Below are positions 48,056 to 58,567 of a stretch of 64,000 bases of DNA, one piece after another. This DNA comes from Alteriqipengyuania flavescens (GTDB taxonomy: Bacteria; Pseudomonadota; Alphaproteobacteria; Sphingomonadales; Sphingomonadaceae). The position numbers and the translations under genes are program-made. How positions within the stretch are numbered: the stretch's first letter is position 1; each line of letters starts with the position of its first letter. The stretch is from positions 2,150,501 to 2,214,500 of the forward strand of contig NZ_CP129107.1 of NCBI RefSeq assembly GCF_030406725.1. Reading direction: 5' to 3'. The notes beneath the pieces were generated by a model that was not told the DNA's origin, made no database searches, and saw nothing but the letters and a program-made list of their open reading frames with translations.

Positions 48056-49435
48056 ATGGCGCTCGACATCCTAGTGGTCGATGACGAACAGGATATCCGC
48101 GAACTCGTGGCCGGTGTCCTTAGCGACGAGGGCTACGAATGCCGCACCGCGGGCGACAGCACCAGCGCGCTCGCAATGATGGACGAGCGGCGGCCCAGCC
48201 TGGTCTTGCTCGACGTGTGGCTGCACGGCAGCCAGATGGACGGGCTGGAAGTGCTCGATGCGATCAAGGCGCGCGAGCCGGACCTGCCGGTCATCATCTT
48301 TTCCGGCCACGGCAACATCGACACGGCGGTGTCGGCCATTTCCCGCGGGGCGATGGACTTCATCGAAAAGCCGTTCGAGGCAGAACGCCTGCTCCACCTC
48401 GTCGACCGGGCGACGGAGACCGAGCGGCTGCGTCGCGAGAATGCCCGGCTGCGCGAAGGCTTCGCCTCGTCGGAGGAATACACCGGCAATTCCAGTGCCA
48501 TCAACGCGGTGCGCGCCACGCTGAAGCGGGTCGCCAGCACCGGGAGCCGCGTCCTTATCACCGGGCCCGCGGGCGCCGGCAAGGAAGTGGCCGCGCGCCT
48601 CCTGCATTCATGGAGCCCGCGCGCCGACCAGGCCTTTGTCACCGTCAGTTCCGCCCGCATCACGCCCGAACTGTTCGAACACGAATTGTTCGGGGAAGAG
48701 CAGGACGGCAAGCTGGTGCGGCCAGGTTTGCTGGAAAACGCCGACGGGGGCACACTCTATTTCGACGAGGTCGCGGACATGCCGGAAAACACGCAGGCCC
48801 GCATCCTGCGCGTGCTGACCGAACAGAGCTTCGTGCGCGTCGGCGGATCGCGGCAGATCGGTGTGGACGTGCGCGTCGTATCCTCCACCGCGCGCAACCT
48901 GGAAGAGGAAATCGCCGCCAAGCGCTTCCGCGAAGACCTGTTCTACCGCCTCGCCGTGGTGCCGGTGGAAATCCCCAGCCTGGCCGAACGGCGCGAGGAT
49001 ATTCCCGCCCTTGTCACCCATTTCTTTGCCCGCTACGCCGCCGAACAGGGCCTTCCGCAGCCGGAAGTCGGCCCCGAAGCGATGGCGGCGCTGCAGGCCT
49101 ACGACTGGCCCGGCAACGTGCGCCAGCTGCGCAACGTGGTCGAACGCACGATCATCCTCACCCCGCGCGACAAGCTGGGCATCATCCAGCCCGACATGCT
49201 GCCGGCCGAAATCTCCGGCGCATCGTCCGACGGGGACGACGGGATTGCGCCGCTGATGGGTGTGCCGCTGCGCGAGGCTCGGGAAAGCTTCGAACGGCAA
49301 TATCTGCGCATCCAGATCCGCCGCTTTTCGGGCAATATCTCGCGCACGGCGGGATTCATCGGGATGGAACGCTCCGCGCTCCACCGCAAGCTCAAGCTGC
49401 TCGGCATGGCGGATCGTCCTGACGGCAAGGAATAG
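48056..49435 (+). CDS. ntrX: Response regulator NtrX
   Basis: 459 residues: a receiver domain with Asp53 (LVLLDVWLHGS), an AAA+ domain with a modified Walker A (GPAGAGKE, 170-177) and Walker B-like GGTLYFDEVADMP, and a C-terminal Fis-type helix-turn-helix (SRTAGFIGMERSALHRKLK). At the place of the sigma-54 loop (about 213-224) the sequence reads GEEQDGKLVRPG, so GAFTGA is missing. This agrees with reports that alphaproteobacterial NtrX works without sigma-54. It is 23 bases downstream of ntrY. Confidence 0.94.
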   Translation: MALDILVVDDEQDIRELVAGVLSDEGYECRTAGDSTSALAMMDERRPSLVLLDVWLHGSQMDGLEVLDAIKAREPDLPVIIFSGHGNIDTAVSAISRGAMDFIEKPFEAERLLHLVDRATETERLRRENARLREGFASSEEYTGNSSAINAVRATLKRVASTGSRVLITGPAGAGKEVAARLLHSWSPRADQAFVTVSSARITPELFEHELFGEEQDGKLVRPGLLENADGGTLYFDEVADMPENTQARILRVLTEQSFVRVGGSRQIGVDVRVVSSTARNLEEEIAAKRFREDLFYRLAVVPVEIPSLAERREDIPALVTHFFARYAAEQGLPQPEVGPEAMAALQAYDWPGNVRQLRNVVERTIILTPRDKLGIIQPDMLPAEISGASSDGDDGIAPLMGVPLREARESFERQYLRIQIRRFSGNISRTAGFIGMERSALHRKLKLLGMADRPDGKE

Positions 49436-49556
49436 GTCGCCGGCGCCCGGGCCGATTGGTTCGGAACCGCCCGCCTTCGTGAAGCATTTCAGGCAGGATA
49501 GCGCCCATGCGCCAAGCCTGCATGTGCCCCCGCACCAAGAACAGGAGTCATGCTAA

Positions 49557-50102
49557 ATGGCCGACGGAACCCTCTCTGCACGTCCCCGATCCAAGCCGGA
49601 ACCAGCAGCGACCGATCAAGGCGGAGCGTCGCAGCGCCCGCAGAACCTTCAGGACGTCTTCCTCAACTACCTGCGCCGCAACAAGATACCGGTGACCATG
49701 TTCCTGGTGAAAGGCGTGAAGTTGCAGGGCATCGTAACCTGGTTCGACAATTTCTCGATCCTGCTGCGCCGCGACGGGCAAAGCCAGCTCGTTTACAAGC
49801 ACGCCATTTCCACCATCATGCCGGGGCAGGAGCTGGACGTCGACCATTTCACCGGCAACGATGGCGGGCGCAAGTCCAGGCAATTGCAGGACATTTTCCT
49901 CGCCAAATGCCGTGACACGCAGGTGCAGGTGACGATGTTCCTGGTCAACGGCGTGATGCTGCAGGGAGAGATTGCCGAATTCGACCTGTTCTGCATGCTG
50001 CTGGAGCGTGACGGCTACGTCCAGCTTGCCTACAAGCACGCCGTCAGCACGGTGCAGCCTGCCGAAACGCTCGACCTGAACGACGAAGAGGACGACGCCT
50101 GA
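49557..50102 (+). CDS. hfq: RNA chaperone Hfq with two fused Sm domains
   Basis: 181 residues, about twice the usual Hfq length. Copy 1 (about residues 30-95) contains [20 protein letters not shown] and the Sm2 motif [10 protein letters not shown]. Copy 2 (about 109-170) contains [20 protein letters not shown] and [10 protein letters not shown]. Each keeps the Gln-Asp pair and the FLV-G-LQG strand, but copy 2 has Met where the Lys of GVKLQG sits and lacks the RRNK basic patch. By family it pairs small RNAs with mRNAs. Three such chains could build one pseudo-hexameric ring. An AGGAGT precedes the ATG by eight bases. Its stop overlaps the start region of hflX. Confidence 0.95.
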   Translation: MADGTLSARPRSKPEPAATDQGGASQRPQNLQDVFLNYLRRNKIPVTMFLVKGVKLQGIVTWFDNFSILLRRDGQSQLVYKHAISTIMPGQELDVDHFTGNDGGRKSRQLQDIFLAKCRDTQVQVTMFLVNGVMLQGEIAEFDLFCMLLERDGYVQLAYKHAVSTVQPAETLDLNDEEDDA

Positions 50103-51415
50103 GTTTCCTGGAAGACAGTGCCGAGGAAGTCACCCGCGGGGCGCGGGCCCTTGTCGTGTGCCCGGACATCCGCAGCGAACGCCGCGACGATGACCCCGAC
50201 GCGCGGCTGGAAGAAGCGAAGGGCCTTGCGCTCGCTATCGGGCTGGTCATTGCCGACGCCTTCATACTGCCGGTCCGCGAGGTGCGGCCGAACACGCTGT
50301 TCGGCTCGGGCCAGGTCGAGAATATCGCCATCGCCAGCGAGCAGGGGGAGGCGGAACTGGTCGTGGTGGACGGCGCGCTCAGCCCCATCCAGCAGCGCAA
50401 TCTCGAAGACCGGCTGAAGCGCAAGGTGATCGACCGGACCGGGCTGATCCTCGAAATTTTCGGCGAGCGTGCGGCGACGGCGGAAGGCCGCCTGCAGGTC
50501 GAACTGGCTCATCTCGATTACCAGCAAAGCCGCCTCGTACGCAGCTGGACTCACCTCGAGCGCCAGCGCGGCGGTTACGGCTTCCTCGGCGGTCCGGGCG
50601 AAACCCAGATCGAGGCCGACCGCCGGATGATCCGCACCCGCATGGGTCGGCTGCGCAAGGAACTGGAGCAGGTTCGCAAGACCCGCACGCTCCACCGCGA
50701 GCGGCGCGGGCGCGCCCCTTGGCCGGTGGTGGCGCTGGTCGGCTATACCAACGCCGGCAAGTCCACGCTGTTCAATCGCCTGACCGGCGCGGACGTGATG
50801 GCGGAGGACCTGCTGTTCGCAACGCTCGACCCGACAATGCGCGCAATCCGGTTGCCGGGCGTCGAAAAGGCGATCCTTTCAGACACGGTGGGCTTCATCT
50901 CGGACCTCCCGACACAGCTGGTCGCGGCGTTCCGTGCCACGCTCGAAGAAGTGACCGCGGCCGACGTCATCTGCCACGTGCGCGACATGGCCAACCCGGA
51001 CAATGCGGTGCAGAAGCGACGCGTGCTCGAAGTGCTGACCGACCTCGACGTGATCGACGGCGAAGACGGGACTAGCGAAATCCCCCTGATCGAGGTGTGG
51101 AACAAGGTCGACCTCGTCGAAGGCGAGGCGCTGGAGGACTTGCAGTCGCAGGCCGCCGCTGCCGACGATGTGGTCGCCATTTCCGCCGCCACCGGGGAGA
51201 ATGTCGAGGCCCTGCTGGAGCGGGTCAGCGAATTGCTCACCGCAAATGCGAAAACGTACGAATTCGTGCTCGATGCGGGCGAGGGGCAGAAGATCGCCTG
51301 GCTGCATCAGCACGGCGAGGTGCTGGCCGACGAGGCCGCGGGCGAAGGCGGGCTCGACCGGCGGGTCGAAGTGCGCCTGACTCCCAAGGAAGCCGGCCGC
51401 TTCGCTGCACTTTAG
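50099..51415 (+). CDS. hflX: Ribosome-splitting GTPase HflX
   Basis: About 438 residues. An N-terminal nucleotide-binding region precedes the G domain with P-loop [12 protein letters not shown]3 [10 protein letters not shown] and G4 NKVD. The conserved HflX stretch [18 protein letters not shown] is present. The nearest standard start, GTG at 50156, would cut off [12 protein letters not shown], which aligns with the first strand of other HflX proteins. In frame, CTG at 50099 follows GAGGA by about seven bases and overlaps the hfq stop (CTGA), so I take it as the probable start with low certainty. HflX rescues stalled ribosomes after stress. Confidence 0.9.
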   Translation: MSFLEDSAEEVTRGARALVVCPDIRSERRDDDPDARLEEAKGLALAIGLVIADAFILPVREVRPNTLFGSGQVENIAIASEQGEAELVVVDGALSPIQQRNLEDRLKRKVIDRTGLILEIFGERAATAEGRLQVELAHLDYQQSRLVRSWTHLERQRGGYGFLGGPGETQIEADRRMIRTRMGRLRKELEQVRKTRTLHRERRGRAPWPVVALVGYTNAGKSTLFNRLTGADVMAEDLLFATLDPTMRAIRLPGVEKAILSDTVGFISDLPTQLVAAFRATLEEVTAADVICHVRDMANPDNAVQKRRVLEVLTDLDVIDGEDGTSEIPLIEVWNKVDLVEGEALEDLQSQAAAADDVVAISAATGENVEALLERVSELLTANAKTYEFVLDAGEGQKIAWLHQHGEVLADEAAGEGGLDRRVEVRLTPKEAGRFAAL

Positions 51416-52164
51416 GGCGCTTCGCCCGCTTTCACGGCCTGCCAGAGCGCTTCCTGCTCCTCCAGCGATAGCGCCGGAAACGTCTCGGCCTTTGCCTCCA
51501 TACCGCGATAGCGCCGCTCGAACTTGTCATTCGCCTTGCGCAGCGCCTGTTCGGGTGAAATGCCGTAGGCGCGCACCAGATTGACCGCGGCGAACAACAG
51601 GTCGCCCGCTTCCTCCTCCTGCTTTTCCGCCGGGGCCTCGCGCAGTTCCGCGATTTCCTCCGCCACCTTGGCGGCAGGGCCTTCGCGGTCGGGCCAGTCG
51701 AATCCGTCGCGTGCCGCGCGCTTCTGGAGTTTTTCGGCACGCAACAAGGCGGGAAGCGCGCGGGCGACACCGTCCATCGCGCTCCGCTCGCCCTTGTCGG
51801 CGCGTTCGGCGGCTTTCATCTCCTCCCACCGGCCTTCGGTCATGGTCCCGCCGGCGTCGCCGAAGATGTGCGGATGGCGCGCTTCCATCTTGTCGCCGAT
51901 CGCCCGGGCCACATCCTCGAACGCGAACAACCCAGCTTCTTCCGCCATGCGCGCGTGGAACACGACTTGCAGCAGCAGGTCGCCCAGCTCGCCGCGCAGT
52001 TCGCCGTAATCCGCGCGCTCGATGGCGTCGGCGACCTCGTAGGCTTCCTCGATCGTATAGGGCGCGATGGTGGAGAAATCCTGCGCGAGGTCCCATTCGC
52101 ATCCCCGCTCCGGATCGCGGAGGCGGGCCATGATTGCGAGCAGGCGGTCGATCTGTTTCGTCAT
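51412..52164 (-). CDS. mazG: Nucleoside triphosphate pyrophosphohydrolase MazG
   Basis: 250-residue all-alpha NTP pyrophosphatase with two MazG repeats. The first repeat carries the metal-binding TIEEAYEVADAI and GELRGELGDLLLQVVFHARM; the second, EEIAELREAPAEKQEEEAGD. It removes aberrant nucleotides and influences ppGpp levels in E. coli. The ATG at 52164 (MTKQIDRLLAIMARLRDPER) is chosen inside a longer frame and overlaps the stop of the TPR gene as ATGA. The stop overlaps that of the convergent hflX. Confidence 0.95.
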   Translation of the reverse strand: MTKQIDRLLAIMARLRDPERGCEWDLAQDFSTIAPYTIEEAYEVADAIERADYGELRGELGDLLLQVVFHARMAEEAGLFAFEDVARAIGDKMEARHPHIFGDAGGTMTEGRWEEMKAAERADKGERSAMDGVARALPALLRAEKLQKRAARDGFDWPDREGPAAKVAEEIAELREAPAEKQEEEAGDLLFAAVNLVRAYGISPEQALRKANDKFERRYRGMEAKAETFPALSLEEQEALWQAVKAGEAP

Positions 52165-53132
52165 TCGGAGCCTTCCGGCGCATGGGGACCGAGGGCGGCC
52201 TTCAGCTCTACCAGCCACGCTTCATAGGGTTTCCACGCATCCTGCCCCTTGCGATTGATGGGCTGGCGCACCTGCTCGCTGCTGGCAGTTCGCACCGCGC
52301 GGTCGGTCTTGTGAAAATCGATGCACGCCTGTTCGAATGCCCGGTCGAAATCGCCGGTCTGCATGCTTTCGATGGCCAGGTGGCTCTGGAACAACGGGTC
52401 GGCGGGATTGCGGCGATGGAGCCATTCGGCCTGCTCGCGCGCTTCGGCGTATTTCTGGCGTTGGCGCAGCACCTGGATCGCGTCGAGCCTAAGCTGGACG
52501 TTTTGCGGATCGAGTTGGATGGCGGTTTCAAGCAGGAATTCCGCATCGTCGAGCACCCCGAACTTGGCCGCGATGGCGGCAAGCAGGCGCATGCCTTCGA
52601 CGTTGCGGGGATGCCGGCGCTGGTGATGCCGGCAGATCTCTTCGGCTCGCAGTAGCCGGCCTTCATGCAGGTGGTTGGTGACAGCCACCAATTCAGCGGG
52701 GAGCGCCTCGATCCGCCGCGCCTGTGCCGCCGACGCCTCCGCTAGAGCAGAACGATCCGCTGCAGCGGCAAGCTCGGCTTGCGCTTTCCAGCTTGCCACC
52801 AGTGCCGGGTTGAACCGTGTCGCCCGCTCGAACGCGGCCAGCGCACGCGCATCGTCACCCTGCGTGCGGGCGAGATGACCTTCTTCCTGCCACGCGCGGC
52901 CATATTCCGGCATGGCAGCGTGTAGCCGCGCAAGCAGCGCCGAAGCAGCCGGAAGATCCGCGAGATATCGCCGCGCAACTGCAGCTATGTACAAGGCTTC
53001 GCCGTCTTCCGCATCGCCAGCCAGGATCGTGTCGGCAAGCCGGGCGCCGCCGGCAAAATCGCCGGACCGGAGGGCGGACTGCGCGCCCTTCAACAATGCT
53101 GCACGGTCGTCTGTCGCAAGCGTGGTGTTCAT
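52161..53132 (-). CDS. TPR protein: sulfotransferase remnant with internal deletion
   Basis: 323 residues. The first 270 or so are tetratricopeptide repeats of the kind fused to sulfotransferases in sphingomonads (MRLLAAIAAKFGVLDDAEFL, then LDAIQVLRQRQKYAEAREQA). The last 55 residues (CIDFHKTDRAVRTASSEQVR, then QPINRKGQDAWKPYEAWL) match the C-terminus of the same kind of protein as I recall it. The PAPS-binding and catalytic middle part is missing, so an in-frame internal deletion is likely. The frame is intact and its stop overlaps the mazG start (ATGA). The gene may still make a TPR protein, but sulfotransferase activity is not expected. Start: ATG at 53132. Confidence 0.75.
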   Translation of the reverse strand: MNTTLATDDRAALLKGAQSALRSGDFAGGARLADTILAGDAEDGEALYIAAVARRYLADLPAASALLARLHAAMPEYGRAWQEEGHLARTQGDDARALAAFERATRFNPALVASWKAQAELAAAADRSALAEASAAQARRIEALPAELVAVTNHLHEGRLLRAEEICRHHQRRHPRNVEGMRLLAAIAAKFGVLDDAEFLLETAIQLDPQNVQLRLDAIQVLRQRQKYAEAREQAEWLHRRNPADPLFQSHLAIESMQTGDFDRAFEQACIDFHKTDRAVRTASSEQVRQPINRKGQDAWKPYEAWLVELKAALGPHAPEGSE

Positions 53133-53226
53133 GGCGTGGCCCTGCCAGAATTTGCCGGAGCGGAAAAGCGAAGCGGCGGGCAAGGCCTTCGCCCGCCCGC
53201 CGCTGCAGTTCGCAGTTCAGGCGCGA

Positions 53227-53547
53227 TCAGTAATCGTAACCGATGCGCACACCGACGGTAAGCGGGCGGTTCGTGGTGATCCGCTCGCGGTCGTTGATGT
53301 AGTTGCCGGCGACTTCGGCACGCTCGTCGAACAGGTTCGAACCGAACACCTCGATGCGGTAATCCGCCGTCTGGACGCCCGCCGACAGATCCACGATCGT
53401 GTAGGAATCGAGTTCGATCCGGTTGATCGTGATGATGTCGGTGAACTTCGATGCCGAATAGAAAACCTGTGGCTGGACGAAGCCGGTCAGGTCGTTGCTG
53501 ACGTCGAACTCGTACCTCACGCGCAAGTTTCCCTGGAACGGCGGCGC
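53227..53547 (-). pseudogene. TonB-dependent receptor, 3' fragment
   Basis: About 105 codons that read as the C-terminal barrel strands of a TonB-dependent outer-membrane receptor: FQGNLRVRYEFDVSNDLTGF, then SYTIVDLSAGVQTADYRIEV, FGSNLFDERAEVAGN and a final VGVRIGYDY. No plug domain, TonB box or signal peptide exists upstream. The frame continues in a sequence without family resemblance, because the upstream DNA belongs to a BCCT fragment on the other strand. It is a truncated remnant. Confidence 0.75.
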
Positions 53548-53712
53548 GGAATCGACGCGATCTCGACGACGATGATCATCGGCGCGTTGCCGTTCAGCTT
53601 CGTGGTCAGCCTGATGGCGATTTCCGTGCTGAAGGCGATCGTCTGGGATGTCCGGCGCAAGGCGCAAGGTGTGCCGGTCACGTCCGACGCTTGCGCCGAG
53701 GGCGCCGACTAG
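53548..53712 (+). pseudogene. BCCT-family transporter, 3' fragment
   Basis: The last 54 codons of a betaine/choline/carnitine transporter: GIDAISTTMIIGALPFSFVV and SLMAISVLKAIVWDVRRKAQ, ending in a short acidic tail. The rest of the gene is missing. Its left edge abuts the TonB-receptor fragment on the opposite strand near 53540-53548. Its stop overlaps the stop of leuB in a shared CTAG, as expected if it once ended next to leuB. Confidence 0.65.
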
Positions 53713-54752
53713 ACGGCGATCCGCTCGCAAACGGCGTCGGTAACGGTCTGGGTGGTCGCAGTGCCGCCGAGGTCGGCTGTGCCCACGCCCGCACCCAAGG
53801 CCCCGCGCACGGCTTCCTCGACAGTCCGCGCGGCATCTTCCTCGGCCAGCGCATGGCGCAGCAGCATTGCGAGTGACAGGATTGCGCCGACCGGGTTCGC
53901 TTTGCCCTGGCCCGCAATGTCGGGGGCGGAGCCGTGGATCGGCTCGTAAAGGCCGCCATGGCCCGACCCGATCGAAGCGGAAGGGGCGAGGCCGATCGAG
54001 CCCGAAATTACCGACGCCTCGTCGGACAATATATCGCCGAACAGGTTTTCAGTGAGCACGACATCGAACTGAGCAGGGCGTTCGATCAGCTTCATCGCCA
54101 TGGCGTCGACAAGCACGTGGTCGAGCGCGATGTCGGGATAGTCCTTCGCCACATCCACCACCACGGCGCGCCACAAGCGGCTGCTGGCGAGGACATTGGC
54201 CTTGTCGACCGACGTTACCCGCCCGCGCCGCTGGCGGGCCGCGTCGAAGGCGATGCGGGCGACGCGCTCCACCTCCTCGCGGCTGTAGGCGCACTGGTCG
54301 GATGCGGTTTCAGTGCCCTCCGTCTTGTCCCCGAAATAGAGCCCGCCGGTGAGCTCGCGCACGATGAGCATGTCGGTGCCGGCGGCACGCTCCGGGCGCA
54401 GGGGTGAGAGATGCTCCATGCCCTCGAACAGCGAGATGGGTCGCAGGTTTGCGAATACGCCGAGCGCCTTGCGTAAGCCCAGCAGGCCCTGTTCGGGACG
54501 CACATCGCCGCCTTCCCAGCTCGGCCCGCCAACAGCGCCGAGGAAAATGGCATCGGCAGCCATGCATGCTTCCAGCGTGGCATCGGGCAGGGGGGTGCCG
54601 TTCTTGTCGATGGCGATGCCGCCGAAGTCGTGCGCTTCGGTTTCGATCTGCAGGTCGTGCCTGGTGGCCGTTGCCGCGAGCACCGCTTCCACTGCCGCAG
54701 TGACTTCTGGCCCAATCCCGTCGCCGGGCAACAGGACGATCTTCGCGCTCAC
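53709..54752 (-). CDS. leuB: 3-isopropylmalate dehydrogenase
   Basis: 347-residue enzyme that oxidises and decarboxylates 3-isopropylmalate in leucine synthesis. Motifs are LLPGDGIGPEV, FLGAVGGPSWEGGDVRPEQG, VRELTGGLYFGDK, VDKANVLASSRLWR and ENLFGDILSDEASVISGSIG, the latter with metal-binding Asp residues. The start GTG at 54752 overlaps the leuD stop as GTGA. It is the last gene of the ilv-leu operon; no clear terminator follows because gene remnants adjoin it. Confidence 0.96.
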   Translation of the reverse strand: MSAKIVLLPGDGIGPEVTAAVEAVLAATATRHDLQIETEAHDFGGIAIDKNGTPLPDATLEACMAADAIFLGAVGGPSWEGGDVRPEQGLLGLRKALGVFANLRPISLFEGMEHLSPLRPERAAGTDMLIVRELTGGLYFGDKTEGTETASDQCAYSREEVERVARIAFDAARQRRGRVTSVDKANVLASSRLWRAVVVDVAKDYPDIALDHVLVDAMAMKLIERPAQFDVVLTENLFGDILSDEASVISGSIGLAPSASIGSGHGGLYEPIHGSAPDIAGQGKANPVGAILSLAMLLRHALAEEDAARTVEEAVRGALGAGVGTADLGGTATTQTVTDAVCERIAV

Positions 54753-55327
54753 GCCGCCGCCTCGTATGCCGCGATCTCGGCATCGTGCGCCAGCAAGTGG
54801 CCGAGCGGATCGACGCCGTTCAGCAGGCAATGCCGCGCGAAGGCTTCGGTATGGAAGGCCACTTTCCGCCCCTCGGGCAAGCGCAGCCATCTTGCCTCGA
54901 GATCGAGCGCGACCTCGGCGCCCGGGTTGGCAAGCAGCCATTCGTGTACGTCGGACGGCACCTGGACCGGCAGCAGCCCGTTTTTCAACGCATTGCTGGT
55001 GAAAATGTCGGCTAGGTCGGAACTGATGACGGCGCGAAAACCGTAGTCGAGCAGCGCCCACGGCGCGTGTTCGCGGCTCGATCCGCAGCCGAAATTGCGG
55101 CCCGCGACCAGGACTTGCCGCTCGCCCGCGCCGCCGACCGGGAAGGGCGAGGTGTTCTTGGCCGAACCGTCGGCTGTGTAGCGCCAGTCGTAGAACGCCG
55201 CCTTTCCCAGCCCGTCTCGCGAAGTCGTGGTGAGGAACCGCGCGGGGATGATCTGGTCGGTATCGACATTCTCCTGCCGCACGACGAGCGTCTTGGCGGT
55301 CAGCGTCGTGAAGGGCTCAGGCTGCAT
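54749..55327 (-). CDS. leuD: 3-isopropylmalate dehydratase small subunit
   Basis: 192-residue swivel domain of isopropylmalate isomerase, which works with LeuC. It has the conserved [13 protein letters not shown] and [20 protein letters not shown] with [13 protein letters not shown]. Its start overlaps the leuC 3' end by 11 bases and its stop overlaps leuB, showing tight coupling. Confidence 0.96.
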   Translation of the reverse strand: MQPEPFTTLTAKTLVVRQENVDTDQIIPARFLTTTSRDGLGKAAFYDWRYTADGSAKNTSPFPVGGAGERQVLVAGRNFGCGSSREHAPWALLDYGFRAVISSDLADIFTSNALKNGLLPVQVPSDVHEWLLANPGAEVALDLEARWLRLPEGRKVAFHTEAFARHCLLNGVDPLGHLLAHDAEIAAYEAAA

Positions 55328-56738
55328 TGCGCGCCTCCTTCAGATAGGCCCGCGGATCGGCGATATGCCCGGCGATTGCGGAGGCCGCAGCGGTCGCGGG
55401 GCCGGCCAGAACGGTGCGCACGTCCTTGCCCTGTCGGCCGACGAAATTGCGGTTGGACGTGCTGACCACCAGCTCGCCCGGCTCGCCCCGGTCGCCGTTC
55501 ATGGCGATGCACATGGAACAGCCTGGTTCGCGCCATTCAGCCCCGGCGGCGAGGAAAATTTCGTGCAGCCCCTCGGCCTCGGCATCGCGGCGCACGGCTT
55601 CCGATCCCGGGACGACCAGCGCGGTGACGCCGCTCGCCACGGTGCGACCACGCATGACCTCGGCCGCTTCGCGCAGGTCCGACAGGCGCGAATTGGTGCA
55701 GCTGCCGATGAAAACGCGGTCGACCTTCGCAGCGGCAAAGTCTTGCCCTGCGGCAAAGCGCATGTAGTCCGCCGCGTCCTGTTCGTTGGCGTTGGCGGGG
55801 CTTGGCATGGCGGCGCTAACGGCGGCCGCCGCATCGGGCGAGACACCGTAAGTGATCATGGGCTGGATCGCGGCGACATCAACCGTCACGTCCTTGTCGA
55901 AGACGGCATCCTCGTCGGACTGCAGGGTCCGCCAGTCGTCGACGGCCGCTTGCCAAGCCTCGCCCTGGGGAGCGCGCTCGCGGCCTTCGAGCCAGGCGAA
56001 GGTGGTATCGTCCGGGGCGACCATGCCGACGCGTGCACCGGCCTCGATCGCCATGTTGCACAGCGTCATGCGCCCTTCCATCGACAGGCCGCGCACGGCC
56101 TCGCCGCAAAATTCGATCGCGTGACCGGCGCCGCCGTCCGCACCGACTTGCGCGATCATGGCGAGTGCCATGTCCTTGGCGCCCACGCCTTCGCCGAGCG
56201 TGCCTTCGAAGACGACGCGCATCGATTTTGGCTTGCGCTGCAGCAGGCACTGGGTTGCGAGAACATGGCCGACCTCGGTCGTGCCGATGCCGAATGCGAG
56301 CGCGCCGAATGCGCCGTGGGTGCTGGTGTGGCTATCCCCGCAGACGATGGTCTTGCCGGGCTGCGTCAACCCCAGTTCCGGCCCGACGACATGCACGATC
56401 CCGCGTCGCTCGTCGCCGAGGTCGAGCAGGTCGATTCCGTGCTTCGCGCAATTCGCCTGCAGTTGGGCGACCTGCTTTTCTGCGGCTTGCGTGGCATAGG
56501 GCAGGGTGCCGTCCGCCCGCGCGGGCAGGGTCGGTACCGAATGGTCGATGGTGGCGAGCGTCAGGTCCGGGCGCCGCATTCCCAGCCCGCGCTCTTCGAG
56601 CACGGCAAAGGCCTGCGGGCTTGTGACTTCATGGACCAGATGCAGGTCGATGTAGAGGATCGCTGGGCAATCCTCGCTCTCGGGCACCACGACGTGGCGC
56701 TCCCACAAGCGGTCGAGCAGCGTTTTCGCTTCGGTCAT
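55317..56738 (-). CDS. leuC: 3-isopropylmalate dehydratase large subunit
   Basis: 473-residue aconitase-family enzyme carrying the [4Fe-4S] cluster. The cluster ligands are the Cys in [16 protein letters not shown] and the Cys pair in [12 protein letters not shown]. Other blocks are [15 protein letters not shown] and [20 protein letters not shown]. It isomerises 2- to 3-isopropylmalate with LeuD. Seven bases separate it from leuA. Confidence 0.96.
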   Translation of the reverse strand: MTEAKTLLDRLWERHVVVPESEDCPAILYIDLHLVHEVTSPQAFAVLEERGLGMRRPDLTLATIDHSVPTLPARADGTLPYATQAAEKQVAQLQANCAKHGIDLLDLGDERRGIVHVVGPELGLTQPGKTIVCGDSHTSTHGAFGALAFGIGTTEVGHVLATQCLLQRKPKSMRVVFEGTLGEGVGAKDMALAMIAQVGADGGAGHAIEFCGEAVRGLSMEGRMTLCNMAIEAGARVGMVAPDDTTFAWLEGRERAPQGEAWQAAVDDWRTLQSDEDAVFDKDVTVDVAAIQPMITYGVSPDAAAAVSAAMPSPANANEQDAADYMRFAAGQDFAAAKVDRVFIGSCTNSRLSDLREAAEVMRGRTVASGVTALVVPGSEAVRRDAEAEGLHEIFLAAGAEWREPGCSMCIAMNGDRGEPGELVVSTSNRNFVGRQGKDVRTVLAGPATAAASAIAGHIADPRAYLKEARNAA

Positions 56739-56745
56739 CCTCGCC

Positions 56746-58288
<1,543 letters not shown>

Positions 58289-58305
<17 letters not shown>

Positions 58306-58567
58306 GCGGCACCTCCATGATCGGCGGGGCGTTGGTCAGTTCGGTCGCTTCGGTGACCAGGTGCAGGCGCTGGATCTGGCGCAGCAGCGTGGCGGTGCGG
58401 CGCGTGCCGTCGCGCGGGTCGATGGCGACCGTCATGGTCGAGAATTCCATGTCGCTGCCCATCTGCATCGAGCGGATGTTGAACCCGCGTGCTTCGATGA
58501 GGCCGAGCACCCGGCGTAGCGTGCCTTCGCCCGACTGGAAGGTGATGCGGATGTGCTCAAGCGTCAT
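58289..58567 (-). CDS. ilvM: Acetolactate synthase small subunit, single-ACT IlvM type
   Basis: 92 residues, only one ACT domain: ITFQSGEGTLRRVLGLIEAR, GFNIRSMQM and MTVAIDPRDGTRRTATLLRQ. Most alphaproteobacteria have the 160-170-residue IlvH/IlvN with two domains; this short form resembles IlvM of the E. coli IlvGM pair in length and layout. It should regulate or stabilise IlvB. It overlaps ilvB by 11 bases and leuA by 17. Confidence 0.85.
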
